This document shows, piece by piece, positions 17,612 through 29,480 of a stretch of DNA of 64,000 nucleotides. Each line of letters opens with the position of its first letter. The first letter of the stretch is position 1. The notes under the pieces are model-generated. The model was not told the origin of the DNA and did no database searches. It worked only from the letters and a program-made list of their open reading frames with translations. Made by a program: the position numbers and the translations under genes. Origin of the DNA: Marchantia polymorpha subsp. ruderalis (Eukaryota; Streptophyta; Marchantiopsida; Marchantiales; Marchantiaceae); contig AP031358.1 in NCBI GenBank assembly GCA_037833965.1, positions 4,782,001 through 4,846,000 on the forward strand, given 5' to 3'.

Positions 17612-18857
17612 GGTCGTCTCTTGGTCGTGAAGAACGTCTCACTTGATGGCCGCGCCGGCTGTACGCTGGAACGGTCTTCGCTCTCACGCGCGGCTTCACG
17701 CTCCGCCGTCGTCGATTAAACTCTCACGCTCGAATTGGCGGATTTGAACTCCGCGAGCGTGTCACCCTCCGGACATGGGGGCGTAGCGCCGAAGGCGAGT
17801 TTTCCGCCTTGCGCGGTACACTTGTTCGTACCGCCCCTCGGCCAATCTCCTTCTGCCTTGACGCGTGTGTCCGCATGTCGGACGAAAATTCAACTCCTGC
17901 CTGTGCGCAGGCAGGGGCCTCGGCGGATTCTCCGCCGGCGCGGAACTTGAACATTCTCCTGTGCACAGGCGTTCTCCTGTGCGCAGGCGAATTCCGTCCG
18001 CGGCGCTGCGCTGGCGCGGAAGGCGTTGACCGTGGTCAGCCGTCTCCGTCCAGTCTGTCCGTTCCTTGTCTCTCCGTCGGCGCTTCCGCCGCCGCAACTC
18101 CGTCCGTCCAAGAGCGCATCCACCCGTGCCGTCCGCACGGTCCGTACCTATTGGATTACTCTGGCGGCTCTTCCGTCGTACGCTGCGCTGCGCTGGCGCG
18201 GAAGGCGCCGTACACTTTCTACCTCACAAGGCGCATTTTTAGGGCCCAAGGCGGATTTCCCGCCGACGCCGAAGTGCCTGTGCACAGGCGAACGCCTGTG
18301 CGTAGGCGGACTTCGCGCCTTCCCTAACCCTACTTTGCCTGCGCACAGGCGAACGCCTTCGTCCGCGCATAGGACAAAACTTGAATCCCCCTTCCGCGTA
18401 GGCGGAATTCGCGCCGGTGGCGAACTCCTTCCGCCGTAGGCGACCGCCTCCGTTTCTTCCAGTAGCGATAACTCCCTAAGTCCTCGTCCGTTCCAAGCGT
18501 TCTTGGGCTCGTTAGAATCAGCGCGTCGAGCTCTTTCCAACGGGACCCTGACTTGGTCAAGGCGCCCGAGGGTTGACCTAATTACGGGGGTTTCCCTACA
18601 GCCGCGGACGCAACCTCCGAAGGCGGGTTTTGCGCCTTGCGCTGTAGAGATCCTAACTGCGGAGCTCGCAGGGAGGGTGGTGCCTGTGCGTGCTGCGGCA
18701 CCCCAAATCCCAGATTCTACAAGATCCCTCGAGAATTCCCGCGATCTTCCGGATTCACTCTGTTTTGATGTACCGAAAGCTATTTACAATGCTGCCAGGG
18801 TACAGTTATCCAAAAATGTTTTAATTTCCTCAAAATTGCCAAAAGTGGGGTACCACA

Positions 18858-19910
18858 CGGTGACCAAAATTGTGAATGCAGGATACTGGTGGCCGACGAT
18901 GTTCAAAGATGTACACGACTACGTTCGCAAATGCGATAGCTGCCAGAGGACGGGAAGGCCGACTCCGACCAAGAGATGGCCTCTGACACCGATCATGCCC
19001 TTGGCACCATTTGAAAAATGGGGGATCGACTTCGTGGGGCCAATACAAACTGTCACTAAAGGCACTCGCAGGCGCTACATATTGGTAGCAACGGACTATG
19101 CGACCAAGATGGTGGAGGCAGAGGCCACAAGGCACGACGACGCAGCAGCAGTAGCAAGGTTCCTATTCGAATCAATCATCACACGCTACGGGTGTCCACT
19201 AGAAATAGTCAGTGACAGGGGAACGCACTTTTTGAATCAGGTGATAGAAAGTCTGACGCGGCACTTCCAGATTAAGCATCGGAAGACTACTCCATACAAT
19301 CCCAAGGCGAATGGTCTGACAGAGAAATCCAATGGATTGCTCTGCAAGATACTCCTCAAGGTGACTGTGAACCATGCTCACGACTGGGACACAAAGTTAC
19401 CAGCCGCCTTATGGGCATACAGAACTGCAGAGAAAGTCAACACCAGGCAAACGCCTTACTTTCTGGTTTATGGGCAGCATCCGATCTTACCTATCGAATT
19501 CGAGATACCCACAAAGAGGACCTTAGATCAGAGGAGGCTGGATGCGGAAGAAAGTCAGGCTTATCGACTGCAAGAAGTCATGGCACTGGAAGAAAGACGT
19601 CAAGAGGCGGAAGATCGAACAAAGCAACTACAGCTCAGGCGGAAGGAGAAGTACGATCGGAGACTCAAACCAGTACTACTCGAGAAGGGCGATTTGGCCC
19701 GGCTCTATGATAGCAGACATGCAAGATTTCCAGGCAAGCTACACTTGAGATGGATGGGACCATACAAGGTGATCGAAGTTTTCTCCAATGGCTCGATCCA
19801 GCTCGCAGAATTGACAGGGGAATGGCTAGGCACCCGCGTGAACGGGTGGCGTCTGAAGAAATACCACGTGTAAATGTTCGCGTGGGCGCTCACAATTGAG
19901 GAGGGGGGCA
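18858..19910 (+). mobile_element. pol: Integrase end of a Ty3/gypsy element, opposite strand, broken
   Basis: An open stretch to 19873 encodes the last roughly 338 residues of an integrase closely related to the array's own (VTKIVNAGYWWPTMF, GIDFVGP, SDRGTHFLNQ, NPKANGLTEKSNG, VNGWRLKKYHV). A polypurine tract (19898-19910) and an LTR start (TGTGGTAACACAC, 19911) follow. The array at 1-18857 was inserted within this gene, so the array is the younger of the two; the rest of the older element should lie left of the window. The open frame continues leftward into the LTR only by chance. Confidence 0.9.
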
Positions 19911-20587
19911 TGTGGTAACACACTTTTTGTTTTTTTTGCAGAATTTAAACAATTTTAGAAAACAAGTACCGAAGCAGTGTCTGTAGTTAGAAAAGGGTAC
20001 GTTAAAATAGAGTGGATTGAGGAGATTGTCACGAGGTCACGAAGAATCGCAAAGTTGGATGTACCAGCGCCAAATGTCTTCGGCGCCTTCGGCAAGAGCT
20101 CCTTTGCTGAGGTGTCTCTACTCACGCGCTTCCAGCGTTTAAGGAAGATACGCTTCCGGCGCAGACACCTCCGGAGGAGATCTTGCTAAAGACGTCAGAA
20201 GACGGCAAGGACCTCTGAAGGCTTCCGACCATGAGTGCGCCTTCGGCGATGCGCCGCTAGCGCGGAAGGGAAACCTTCATAACGATCAGAATACACGGTA
20301 GTTCCAGTTGGTTGAGATCGCATTGAAAAGAGCTCGGGACGCTTGTTCTAACGAGACCAAGAGCGTTGGAGATGGATTAGGGACGAAGAAGTTATGAGCA
20401 TCGGAAAACTCGTAGCCGGACATGTGCCGCTCGCGCTAGGGTTCACCGTCGGAAAGGACTCCCGTACGCCTTCGGCGATGCGCCTTCGGCGGAATCACGC
20501 GCTCATGGGAGGAAATCAACTCAGAGGCGGAAGCGCCTCTGGCGGCTGCGCAACGGAAGAAAAGCGCCGGCCGGATGTACGCCTCCG
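19911..20587 (+). repeat. Partial LTR, second subfamily, plus strand
   Basis: It starts TGTGGTAACACAC right after a polypurine tract and matches the first about 0.65 kb of the solo LTR at 55704 (shared landmarks: GTACCGAAGCA, TTCGGCGATGCG, ATGTACGCCTCCG). At about 20588 it breaks off and opposite-strand LTR sequence begins. Confidence 0.85.
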
Positions 20588-22346
20588 TGTGCTTGGTCAC
20601 CTTGACGCTCTCACTATCGAAGAGGAGGTGCCCTGGCATGCCGGCACATCTCCCCAATGCCTGCGCCCAATCTTGGACCGTCCACCGATCAACATGCGGA
20701 CGCAATCCGCGCGAAGGTGGACCCTGTGGCTCTAGCCACTCGCGCACCATATCCACACAGATGTAGTTCCATCCCCATAGCAAGAAATCGAGCTTTCTTG
20801 CTATCAGGCGCTCCTCAAAAGCGCGCAGCCCGTTCTGTGGTAGTCGGAGCGGCAGCATCCGCAATCGGCCCAGTCTCGTCATTGCGTTCTTGGAGTTCGC
20901 CTGCTCGCTAATTCTTCTCCCGCTCCGCTCGAGCTCCTTTCTTCCTCGGCAAACTCTAATCTCCCTCAATTCCAAAACACGCGCACTCATTTCTCCCTCA
21001 ATCAACAAGAAATTCTCTGCGCGGCGATGTCGAGAATGCTTAGCAGCCAGCAGATGGACGCGCGCAGCTCGCACTAGAGAATGGAATCGCGAATTCAAGA
21101 ATGGGACGCTCTCCGCCTCCCGATCGAAGGTCATGGTCGGCTCTTGCTCGGGAAGGACGACTCAATTGATGGCCGCGCCGGCTCTACGCTAAAACGGTCT
21201 CCGCTCTCACGCGCGGCTTCACGCTCCGCCGACGCCGATTAAACTCTCACGCTCGAATTGGCGAATTTGAACTCCGCGAGCGTACTACGCCGCGGACACG
21301 GGTGCGCAGCGCCGAAGGCGGATTTTCCGCCTTGCGCGGTACGCTCGTTCGTACCGCTCCTCAGCCAATCCTCCTCTGCCTCGGCGCGTGTGTCCGCATG
21401 TCGGACAAAAGTTCAACTCCCGCCTGCGCGCATGCGGACTCATCGGCGGATTCTCCGCCGGCGCGGAACTTCACCCGCCTGTGCACAGGCGCTCGCTTGT
21501 GCGCAGGCGAAGTCCGTCCGCGTCGATGCGCTAGCGCGGAAGGCGTTGACCGCGGTCAACTACTCCGTCCAGACTGTCCGTTCCTTGTCGCTCCGTCGGC
21601 GCTCTCGCCGCCGCAACTCCGTCCGTCCAAGGGCGCATCCATCCGTCCCGTCCGTACAGTCCGTACGGTCCGTACGGATTTTACTATTCTGACGGCTCCT
21701 TGCTCGTCCGCGTTGTTGCGCTGGCGCAGAAGGCGCCGTACAATTTCTACCTCACAAGGCACATTTCTAAGGCCCAAGGCGGATTTCCCGCCGACGCCGA
21801 AGCGCCTGTGCACAGGCGCACGCCTGTGCGTAGTCGAACTTCGCGCCTACATCAAAACCCTATTTCGCCTGTGCGCAGGCGAACTTCCTTCGTCCGCGCA
21901 TAGGACAAAACTTCTCCGCCTGTGCACAGGCGAAGAGCTGAGTATCTTACAACCTTCATAACTCCCGGAGTCCTCATCCGTTGTTGGCGTTCTTGGGCTC
22001 GTTGGAATCAGCGCGTTGAGCTCTTTCCAACGAGACCCTGACTAAGTCAAGACGTTTAGGGGTTGACCCAAATATGAAGGATTTCCCTACCGCCGCGGAC
22101 GCAGCGCCGAAGGCGGATTTTGCGCCTTGCGCCGTAGGGATCATACCTTCAGATGTCGCAAGGAGGGTGGTGCCCTTCCTCAACGCTGCACCCAGCTCCT
22201 AGATTCTACGAGGTCCCTCGAGAATCTCTGCGCTCTTCCGAATTCACTCTGTTTTGATGCACCGAAGGCTATTTACATTGCTGCCTTGGTACAGTTTTCC
22301 AAAAATGTTTTAATTTCCTCAAAATTACCAAAAGTGGGGTATCACA
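20588..22346 (-). repeat. Partial LTR with U3-protein N-terminal part, minus strand
   Basis: On the minus strand it starts TGTGATACCCCAC at 22346 and runs through U3 into the N-terminal part of the U3 protein (RLRMLPLRLPQNGLRAF, RWTVQDWAQALGRCAG), stopping near its SVKV segment. The far part of the LTR is absent. It is clearly related to, but not identical with, the array LTR. The palindromic motif here is mostly CCTGTGCACAGG. Confidence 0.82.
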
Positions 22347-22516
22347 TAAACGTGACATTTTTTACTCTGTGTGTTGCCTCTGTCCTTGTGGGTTTGATCT
22401 TTTTACCACCATACTGCAGTTTTAGCCTTTGGTGGGTTATTACATAAGGAGCCGACAACTTCTTTTTGGCGCCGCTGCCGGGGATAGGATAAATCTGGAC
22501 TAATAGACTAATAGAT
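22347..22516 (+). repeat. Plus-strand LTR tail with primer-binding site
   Basis: 22347-22444 matches the last 98 bases of the solo LTR, ending GGGTTATTACA. A primer site TGGCGCCGCTGCCGGGGA follows at 22467-22484, then about 30 bases of leader-like sequence. This is the end of a 5' LTR of a plus-strand element whose internal region is otherwise missing. Confidence 0.8.
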
Positions 22517-23440
22517 CAGCCGACTCCGACTGTCACCCTCCGTCAATGCCGCCGCCCGAAGCTCAAACTCCTTGAGTGTGATCTTCTCTTGAGCTGCCAC
22601 CTCCCAATGGGCGTATCCTTTTAGACAGTGAGTCACCCGCGTCGCCAACTCTTCTCGCGTCCGGCAGCTGCCTTCCACCTCTGCCAGCTACATTTCCGCA
22701 TCTGCGCGCTGCGCCCTCAAATCCGCGCACTCGGATTGCAAGTTGCGCAACAATTCCTCATCCTCCTTGCGTGTACTTTGACTTTCTTCTAAGGTGCGCT
22801 TCTGGCGCGCAAGCTCTTCTGCTAAGATGCGGTTTTGTCTCCGCTCTTCCTGCAATTCCGACTCGATCTTTGCCCGCATTAGCTCGGCATCCGCCTGGTC
22901 TTTCGTCGCCGCATCCTCCCTCCGTTGTTGCAGGGTTTGGTATAGCTTCTGCGTGACCGCCAGGTGCTGTCGGAGGGTAGTGTTCCTATCCTGCAATGTT
23001 TGGCACCTAGAGGCCCAAGTGGCCACCTTGCTCCTCGTCCTGCGCTTGACAGTCTCCACGTAAGACTGCGGTTTTCCGGAACCCGAGTACTTGGATGTCT
23101 TGCGATCCAAATATCGCAGGAGTGGAACTATCTGCTCGCACAACACCCCTGTTGGCGTTTTCTGCACAGAGTCCGCTTCCTGCTCTTCCGAACTCGTCTC
23201 ATCCTCCGTTTTGAGGATTTCAGTCGCCACCGAATCCCTTGGCGACTCCCTGGAACTGTGGCGCGCGGCAGCTTCCGCCGCGACTGCCGCTCCACTCCCT
23301 GCTAAAATATCCAAGGCAGTGGGGGATCCCACTGCTTGAGCCCCTGTTCCGGCTCGATCTTCGGTTTCCGAATGGGTCGACGCCGCAGTGACTTTTGTCA
23401 CCTTTGCACCGCCCGCTTCTGCTGCCTGCCCTTCCGGCGC
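22517..23440 (-). repeat. Inverted LTR segment encoding U3-protein coiled-coil part
   Basis: It matches the reverse complement of about 58500-59400 in the solo LTR. The minus-strand frame at 22688-23401 encodes the C-terminal coiled-coil part of the U3 protein (QIVPLLRYLDRKTSKY, SVATEILKTEDE, LAEELARQ). It is flanked on both sides by plus-strand LTR tails, so this block is inverted relative to its surroundings. Confidence 0.8.
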
Positions 23441-23900
23441 TCCCGTGACGTCCCCGGCGTATGAGGGGCTTCGTTCCGAAGTGGGAAGTCCAGTCCGGGT
23501 TCCCTACGCTAGTTCCTGGCGGAAGGGCAGTAAAAGCCGGAGTGGGAGTCACTACCTGCAGAGCCTCTGAGTGAACTTTTGAGACACTTTCCCCCTGAAA
23601 TCCGAAGCGGAGGTCCTGACCGACCTCCGAGTTGTGCTCTTCCAGTTTCAGGTGTGTGTGTGTGTGTTGAGTGACTACGCTGCACTGTGCATCCTCCGAG
23701 CATCCTCCGAGTCGAGCATCCTCCGAGTGGCCTCCGAGTCGAGCACTGCAGTATTTCTGGGAGTGACAGTCGCTTGAGAATTCAAACTCTACAAAAGTCT
23801 GTTAAACGTGACATTTTTTACTCTGTGTGTTGCCTCTGTCCTTGTGGGTTTGATCTTTTTACCACCATACTACAGTTTTAGCCTTTGGTGGGTTATTACA
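23441..23900 (+). repeat. Plus-strand LTR tail, second subfamily
   Basis: Matches about 60120-60576 of the solo LTR, including the GT microsatellite, the repeated CATCCTCCGAG motif and the end GGGTTATTACA at 23900. No primer site follows; opposite-strand LTR sequence starts at 23901. Confidence 0.82.
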
Positions 23901-26541
23901 CCTGCCTGTGCGTAGGCGAACTTTCTCTGCCTATGCGTAGGCACAAATCCACGTCCGCAAGAGGTCGCCTATCCACAGGGAGTCGCCTATGCGTAGGCGG
24001 CACACTCATCCGCGCCGCACGTGGTAACTCCTGACCCGAAGGTTGTCTCTCTTCCGCCGAAGGCGTAGGGTGGTCTACTGCCCCTTCGGCCGTCCGCGTT
24101 GTCCCATCCTTCTCCGGGGACGGACTTCCCTTCTCTGTGGCGATCGTCGCCGTGTTCGCGCTGCTGGCTGGTAACACGAGCTTGCGCGCCTTCTTCTTCG
24201 GCCGGCTGCACACTTCGTGCAGTGGCCGCTGTCGTATGGGAGCAGTGGGTTCTCGATGCTGCTCCTCCTCTGATTCCTCTCTCTATCGCCGCTTCCGCGG
24301 CACTCTTGCTGCGGGTGTGCTTCTTCCCTCGTCCCGCCGTGTCGGCGGAGTAGAAGCTGGTGAGTCCTCTGCATCGGTGTCAACCTAGTTATCCCGCACA
24401 TACTTCCCGGGATGGTCGACGGACAATGGCGGAAAGCGAGCGAGCTCCGCCACGGTCAGACAGTTCCTCTGCCGATAGAAGTTTATCAAGAAAGGGGAGA
24501 GGTGATTGAGAGTTCCCCCCTTCTCCTCGAAGGCGTGCTATCGCATCACTCTGTGCAGGATGCTCGCCCAGTGAACTGGAGCTCCGGCCAAGATGAGCTC
24601 CACAAAAGAAACCTGCCACAAGGTGATGTATGAGGTGCGGTGTGGCTGCAGCAATTGCAGCAGCGCTGCTGCTAAAGTTCGGCGAAAGCGATCTTTGTAG
24701 TCGCGGGTCTTGTACCCATTCTTGGTAGACCTCTCCCGTTTGAACAATTCCATAAATTGCGCCTCGTCTTGCTTCGACACCTTGACGCTCTCACTATCAA
24801 AGAGGAGGTACCCGTCGCTGCCGGCACACCTCTCCAATGCCTGCGCCCAATCGTGGACGGTCCATCGATCTACATGCGGACGTAATCCACGCGTAGGTGG
24901 TCGCTGTGGTTCCAGCCATTCGCGCACCATGTCCACACAAATGTAATTCCATCCCCACAGCAAGAAATCAAGCTTTCTTGCAATCAGCCGCTCCTCGAAG
25001 GCACGCAACCCGTTCTGTGGAAGCCGGAGCGGCAGCATCCGCAATCTGTTCAGTCTCGACATCGCGTTCTTGAAATTAGCTAGCTCACCAACTCTCTCCC
25101 TGCTCTGCTCGAGCTTCTTGCTCCCTCTGCAAATTCTAATCTCCCTCAATTCCAAATCGCGCGCACTCAATTCTCTCTCAGTCAACGAGTAATCCTCCGC
25201 GCGGCGATGTTTAGAATGTTTAACAGCTAGCAGGTGGACGCGCGCAGCTCGCACTAGAAAATGAAATCGCGAATTCAAGAATGGGGCGTCCTCCGTCTCC
25301 TGGTCGAAGGTCATGGTCGGCTCTCGGTCGTGAGGGTCGAATCACTTGATGGCCGCGCCGGCTCCGCGCTATAACAGCCTCCTCTCTCACGCGCGGCTTC
25401 ACGCTCCGCCGACGCCGACTTAACTCACACGCTCGAATTGGCAATTTGAACTCCGCTAACGTACTACGCCGCGGACATGGGTGCGAAGCGCCAAAGGCGG
25501 ATTTCTCGCCTTGCGCGCTACACTCGTTCGTACCACTCTTCGGCCAATTCCCCCTCCGCCGAAGGCGATCGTCCGCGCATCGGACAAAAGTTGAACTCCG
25601 TTCTGCGTAGGCGGAATCCCCTGCGGAATCTCCGCCGGCGCGGAACTTCATCTGCCTGTGCGTAGGCGCTCGCCTACGCGTAGGCGAATTCCGTCCGCGC
25701 TGCTGCGCTGGCGCCGAAGACGTTGACCGCGGTCAACAGGCTTCGTCTAGTCTGTCCATTTCTCGCCTCTCCGTCGGCGCTCTTGTCGCCGCAACTCCGT
25801 CCGACCGAAGGCGCACTCATCCGTCCCGTCCGTACGATCCGTACGGATTTTACTACTCCGGTGGGTACTCGCCCGTCCGCGCTGCTGCGCTGGCGCGGAA
25901 GGCGCCGTACAATTTCTAACCCCGAAGGCGCATTTCTAGGGCCGAAGGCCGATTTCCCGCCGACGCCGAAGCGCCTGTGCGTAGGCGGACTTCGCTCGTC
26001 CGCCTGGGCAGAGCTTCCCTCGCCTACGAGTAGGCGACATTCGCGGCGGACATCGCGCCTACGTCAAACCCTATTTTGCCTACGCGTAGTCGCTTCCTTC
26101 GTCCGCGCATAGGACAAACTTTCCCCGCCTACTCGTAGGCGAGGAACTGAGTATCTTGCGACCTTCATAACTCCCGGAGTCCTCATCCGTTCCAGGCGTT
26201 CTTGGGCTCGTTAGAATCAGCGCGTCAAGATCTTTCCAACGAGACCCTAACCAAGTCGAGGCGTTTGGGAATTGACCAAGTTCTGAAGGATTCCTCTAGC
26301 GCCGAAGGCGGATTCCGCGCCTTGCGCCGAAGGGGTTATTCCTTCAGAGCCCGCGTGTAGGGTGATGTCCGTCGTCAACGTTGCACCCAACTCCTGGATT
26401 CTACGAGTTCTCTCGAGAATCTCTGCGATCTTATAATTTCACTCTATTTTGATGTACCGAAGGCTATTTACACTGCTGCCGCGGTACAGTTTTCCAAAAA
26501 TGTTTTAATTTCCTCAAAAATACCAAAAGTGGGGTACCACA
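23901..26541 (-). repeat. Partial LTR, minus strand, truncated in U3-protein linker
   Basis: Starts on the minus strand at a clean LTR end (TGTGGTACCCCAC at 26541), carries the full upstream U3, then the globular part of the U3 protein (24538-25314: RWTVHDWAQALERCAG, NGYKTRDYKDRFRR) and ends in the proline/arginine linker at 23901. It is broken, with a handful of breaks. The palindromic motif here is mostly CCTACGCGTAGG and CCTATGCGTAGG instead of CCTGTGCACAGG. Confidence 0.85.
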
Positions 26542-28538
26542 GTAGGATGTGCGCCCAGTGAACTAGAGCTCCGGCTAATGTGAGCTACACAAAAGACACC
26601 TACCACAAAGTGATGTACGAGGTGCGGTGCGGCTACAACAATTGCAGCAGCGCCGCCGCTACAGTCCTGCGGAAACGATCTTTGTAGTCGCGGGTCTTGT
26701 ACCCGTTCTTGGAAGACCTCCCCCGCTTGAACAATTCCACGAATTGCGCTTCGTCCTGCTTCGACACCTTGACGCTCTCAATATCAAATAGGAGGTACCC
26801 GTCGTTGCCGGCACACCTCCCCAATGCCTGTGCCCAATCGTGGACGGTCCACCTATCTACGTGCGGACGCAATCCGAGCGTAGGTTGTCGCTCCGCGTCC
26901 AGCCATTCGCGCACCATGTCTACACACACGTAATTCCACCCCCAGTTTTCTTGCAATCAGCCGTTCCTCAAAAGCCCGCAACCTGTTCTGTGGAAGCCGG
27001 AGTGGCATCATTCGCAGCCTGTTCAACCTCGACATTGCGTTCTTGAAATTTGCTTGCGCAACCACTCTCTCTCTGCTCCGCTCGAGCTTCTTGCTCGCGC
27101 TTCTGCCTCCTCTGCAAACTCTAATTCCTCTCAAGTCCAACTCTCGCGCACTCAATTCTCTCTCAGCCACCGAGTAAGTCTCCGCGCGGCGATGTCTCGA
27201 GTGTCTAACAGCTAGCAGGTGGACGCGCGCAGCTCGCACTAGAAAGTGAAATCGCAAATTCAAGAATGGTGCGTTCCCCGTCTCCTCGTTGAAGGTCATG
27301 ATCGGCTCTTGGTCGTGAAGGTCGAATCACTTGATGGCCGCGCCGGCTCCGCGCTATAACGGCCTCCTCTCTCACGCGCGGCTTCACGCTCCGCCGACGC
27401 CGACTTAACTCACACGCTCGAATTGGCAATTTGAACTCCGCTAGCGTACTACGCCGCGGACATGGGTGCGCAGCGCCGAAGGCGGATTTCTCGCCGGCGC
27501 GCTCCGCCGAAGGCGATCGTCCGCGCATAGGACAAAAATCGAACTCCCTTCTGCGTAGGCGGAATCCCCGGCGGAATCTCCGCCGGCGCAGAACTTCATC
27601 TGCCTGTACGTAGGCGCTCGCCTACGCGTATGCGAATTCCGTCCGCGTATCAGACGTTCGTCCGCGCAGGTCCCTCGCCGTAGGCGCAGCGCCGAAGGCG
27701 GCTGTGCCAAAGGCGTTGACCGCGCTCAACGGACTCCGTCCAGTCTGTCCATTTCTCTCGCCTCTCCGTCGGCGCTCTTGTCCCCGTAACCCCGACCGGC
27801 CGAAGGCGCACTCGTCCGTTCCGTCCGTACAGTCCGTACGGATTTTGCTACTCCGTTGGGTCCTCGCCCGTTCGCGATGCGCTGGCGCCGAAGGCGCCGT
27901 GCAATTTCCAACCCCGAAGGCGCAATTCTAGGGCCAAGGCGGATTTCCCGCCGACGCCGAAGCGCCTGTGCGTAGGCGGCCTTCGCGTCCGCCTGTGCAC
28001 AAGTGTCAGTCCTCCCCGCCTACGAGTAGGCGACATCCGCGGCGGACATCTTGCCGACGTCAAACCCCATTTCGCCTACGCGTAGGCGGACTTCCCTCAT
28101 CCGCGCATAGGACAAACTTTCCTCGCCTACTCGTAGGCGAGAAGCTGAGTGTCTTGCGACCTTCATAACTCCCGGAGTCCTCATCCGTTCGTGGCGTTCT
28201 TGGGCTCGTTAGAATCAACGCGTCGGGCTCTTTCCAACGAGACCCTAGCCAAGTCAAGGCGTTTGAGAATTGACCAGATTCTGAAGGATTTCTCTAGCGC
28301 CGAAGGCGGATTTCGCGCCTTGCGCCGAAGGGGTGCTCCTTCAGAGACCGTGTTTAGGGCGGCGCCTGCCTTAGACGTTGCGCCCAACTCCTGAATTCTA
28401 CGAGATCTTTCGAGATTCTCCGAGATCCTCCAGTTTCACTCTATTTTGATGCACTGATGGCTATTTACACTGCTGCCGCGGTACAGTTTTCCAAAAATGT
28501 TTTAAATTCCTCAAAAATACCAAAAGTGGGGTACCACA
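26542..28538 (-). repeat. Partial LTR, minus strand, truncated in U3-protein globular part
   Basis: Starts at a clean LTR end at 28538 and runs to the globular part of the U3 protein (26633-26956: RWTVHDWAQALGRCAG, NGYKTRDYKDRFRR), where it abuts the start of the next LTR at 26541/26542. It is very close in sequence to 23901-26541 and is broken. Confidence 0.83.
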
Positions 28539-29480
28539 ATCGGCAATCACCCGCAGCTGTAGATCCGAGCTACTCAAGTCTCTAACCAATGTACTAGCTC
28601 TGAACATTCGGCCAAAGGCCTTTAGCTACAAAATGCGGAACGCCAAGTTGTAGCTCCTCTTGCGTGGTGACAGAACTAAGGACACAAACACACAGAGAAA
28701 ATGAGTTCCTGATCTGCACTTCTGATGTTGGGAAAGATCCCAAGGCAAGACGCCTTGAACTACTTTATATCCCTTCTAAGTCCTAACTAACACTACACTG
28801 CACTCTGCTACACGCCGGCACGGAACCACGCTACACTACACTCCGCGGAACCTGTGCTTCGCCTCCTGCGCGACGGACTGCCGCGCACTAACTCCCTACC
28901 CTGCTAGTTTTCAGCTCGACTGCGCAGTCCCAATCGCCGCAACACCGCGGAAACCTCTGTCTCAAGGGTGGCCATGGTGTCCCGCGCCTTCGATAGAAAA
29001 GAATCCAGCTTCTTCGCTACTCGCCGCCGACTCCGACTGTCACCCGTCAACAACCCGGCGGCATGAAGCTCTAACTCCCACAGTGTGAGTCTCTCCTGCG
29101 CCGCCACTTCCCAGTGGGCGTAGCCCTTGAGACAGTGGGTGACTCGCCTCGCCATCTCTTCCTTCGTGCGATCTGCCTCTCGTCGGCGATCGTCTTCAAT
29201 TACTAACAACTGCGATTCGGACTCCGCATGCTGTGCTCTCAATTCTCCGCACTCTGACTACAGCCTGCGGATTAATTCCTCATCCGCCTGTCGTGCAAGC
29301 AGACACTGCTCCAACAACCGCGTCTGTCGCACGAGCTCCTGTGACAAAATCCGATTCTGAGTCTTCTCAGAAATCAGTGCTTCCGTGACCTTCATGGTGA
29401 GCTCTTCCAGTCTCCCATCCTTCACCTTGTCGTAGTGTTTGTACAATTTCTGATTGAGATTGTACTGACCCTGTGAGCTC
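28539..29480 (-). repeat. LTR far part with U3-protein C-terminus and TATA region
   Basis: Matches about 2990-3930 of the array LTR. On the minus strand it encodes the coiled-coil end of the U3 protein (28904-29491: NLNQKLYKH, LLEQCLLARQADEELIR, RRLGLRSRAEN), then has the TATA region (complement of 28768-28774) and the conserved hairpin at 28741-28757. The last about 0.7 kb of the LTR is missing. It and 30843-31488 may be the two sides of one LTR split by the insert between them. Confidence 0.8.

Larger units (their letters stand above)
1..18857 (-). mobile_element. Ty3/gypsy LTR retrotransposon, tandem LTR-internal-LTR-internal array
   Basis: Bases 1-7640 recur at 11218-18857, an offset of 11217. 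Read on the minus strand the order is LTR (13458-18857), primer site, gag-protease, pol, polypurine tract, LTR (2241-7640), primer site and a second gag that leaves the window at base 1. Order of domains (protease, RT, RNase H, integrase) and the tRNA-Asp-type primer site make it Ty3/gypsy. No chromodomain is visible after the integrase, so it resembles the Athila/Tat side of plant gypsy elements rather than chromoviruses (inference). It looks whole: gag-protease, pol and the U3 frame are all open. Near-identity of the LTRs implies very recent insertion or rearrangement. Its right end lies inside an opposite-strand relative's integrase; the left end is outside the window. Confidence 0.93.
13458..18857 (-). 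repeat. 5' LTR of the Ty3/gypsy array (5400 bp)
   Basis: On the minus strand it begins TGTGGTACCCCAC and ends GGGTTATTACA, giving the TG...CA ends of an LTR. It is followed by the primer-binding site and gag. It is identical by eye to 2241-7640 except for T at 18239 against C at 7022. U3 is unusually long because it contains a 1045-residue reading frame (14474-17611); the TATA box is at 14430-14437, leaving about 0.95 kb of R-U5. At 18858 the sequence switches to integrase coding sequence of another element. Confidence 0.95.

Noticed and set aside
18503-18857. Leftward extension of the plus-strand integrase frame into the LTR
   Set aside because: A chance open frame in LTR DNA across the insertion junction; only the part from 18858 is integrase.
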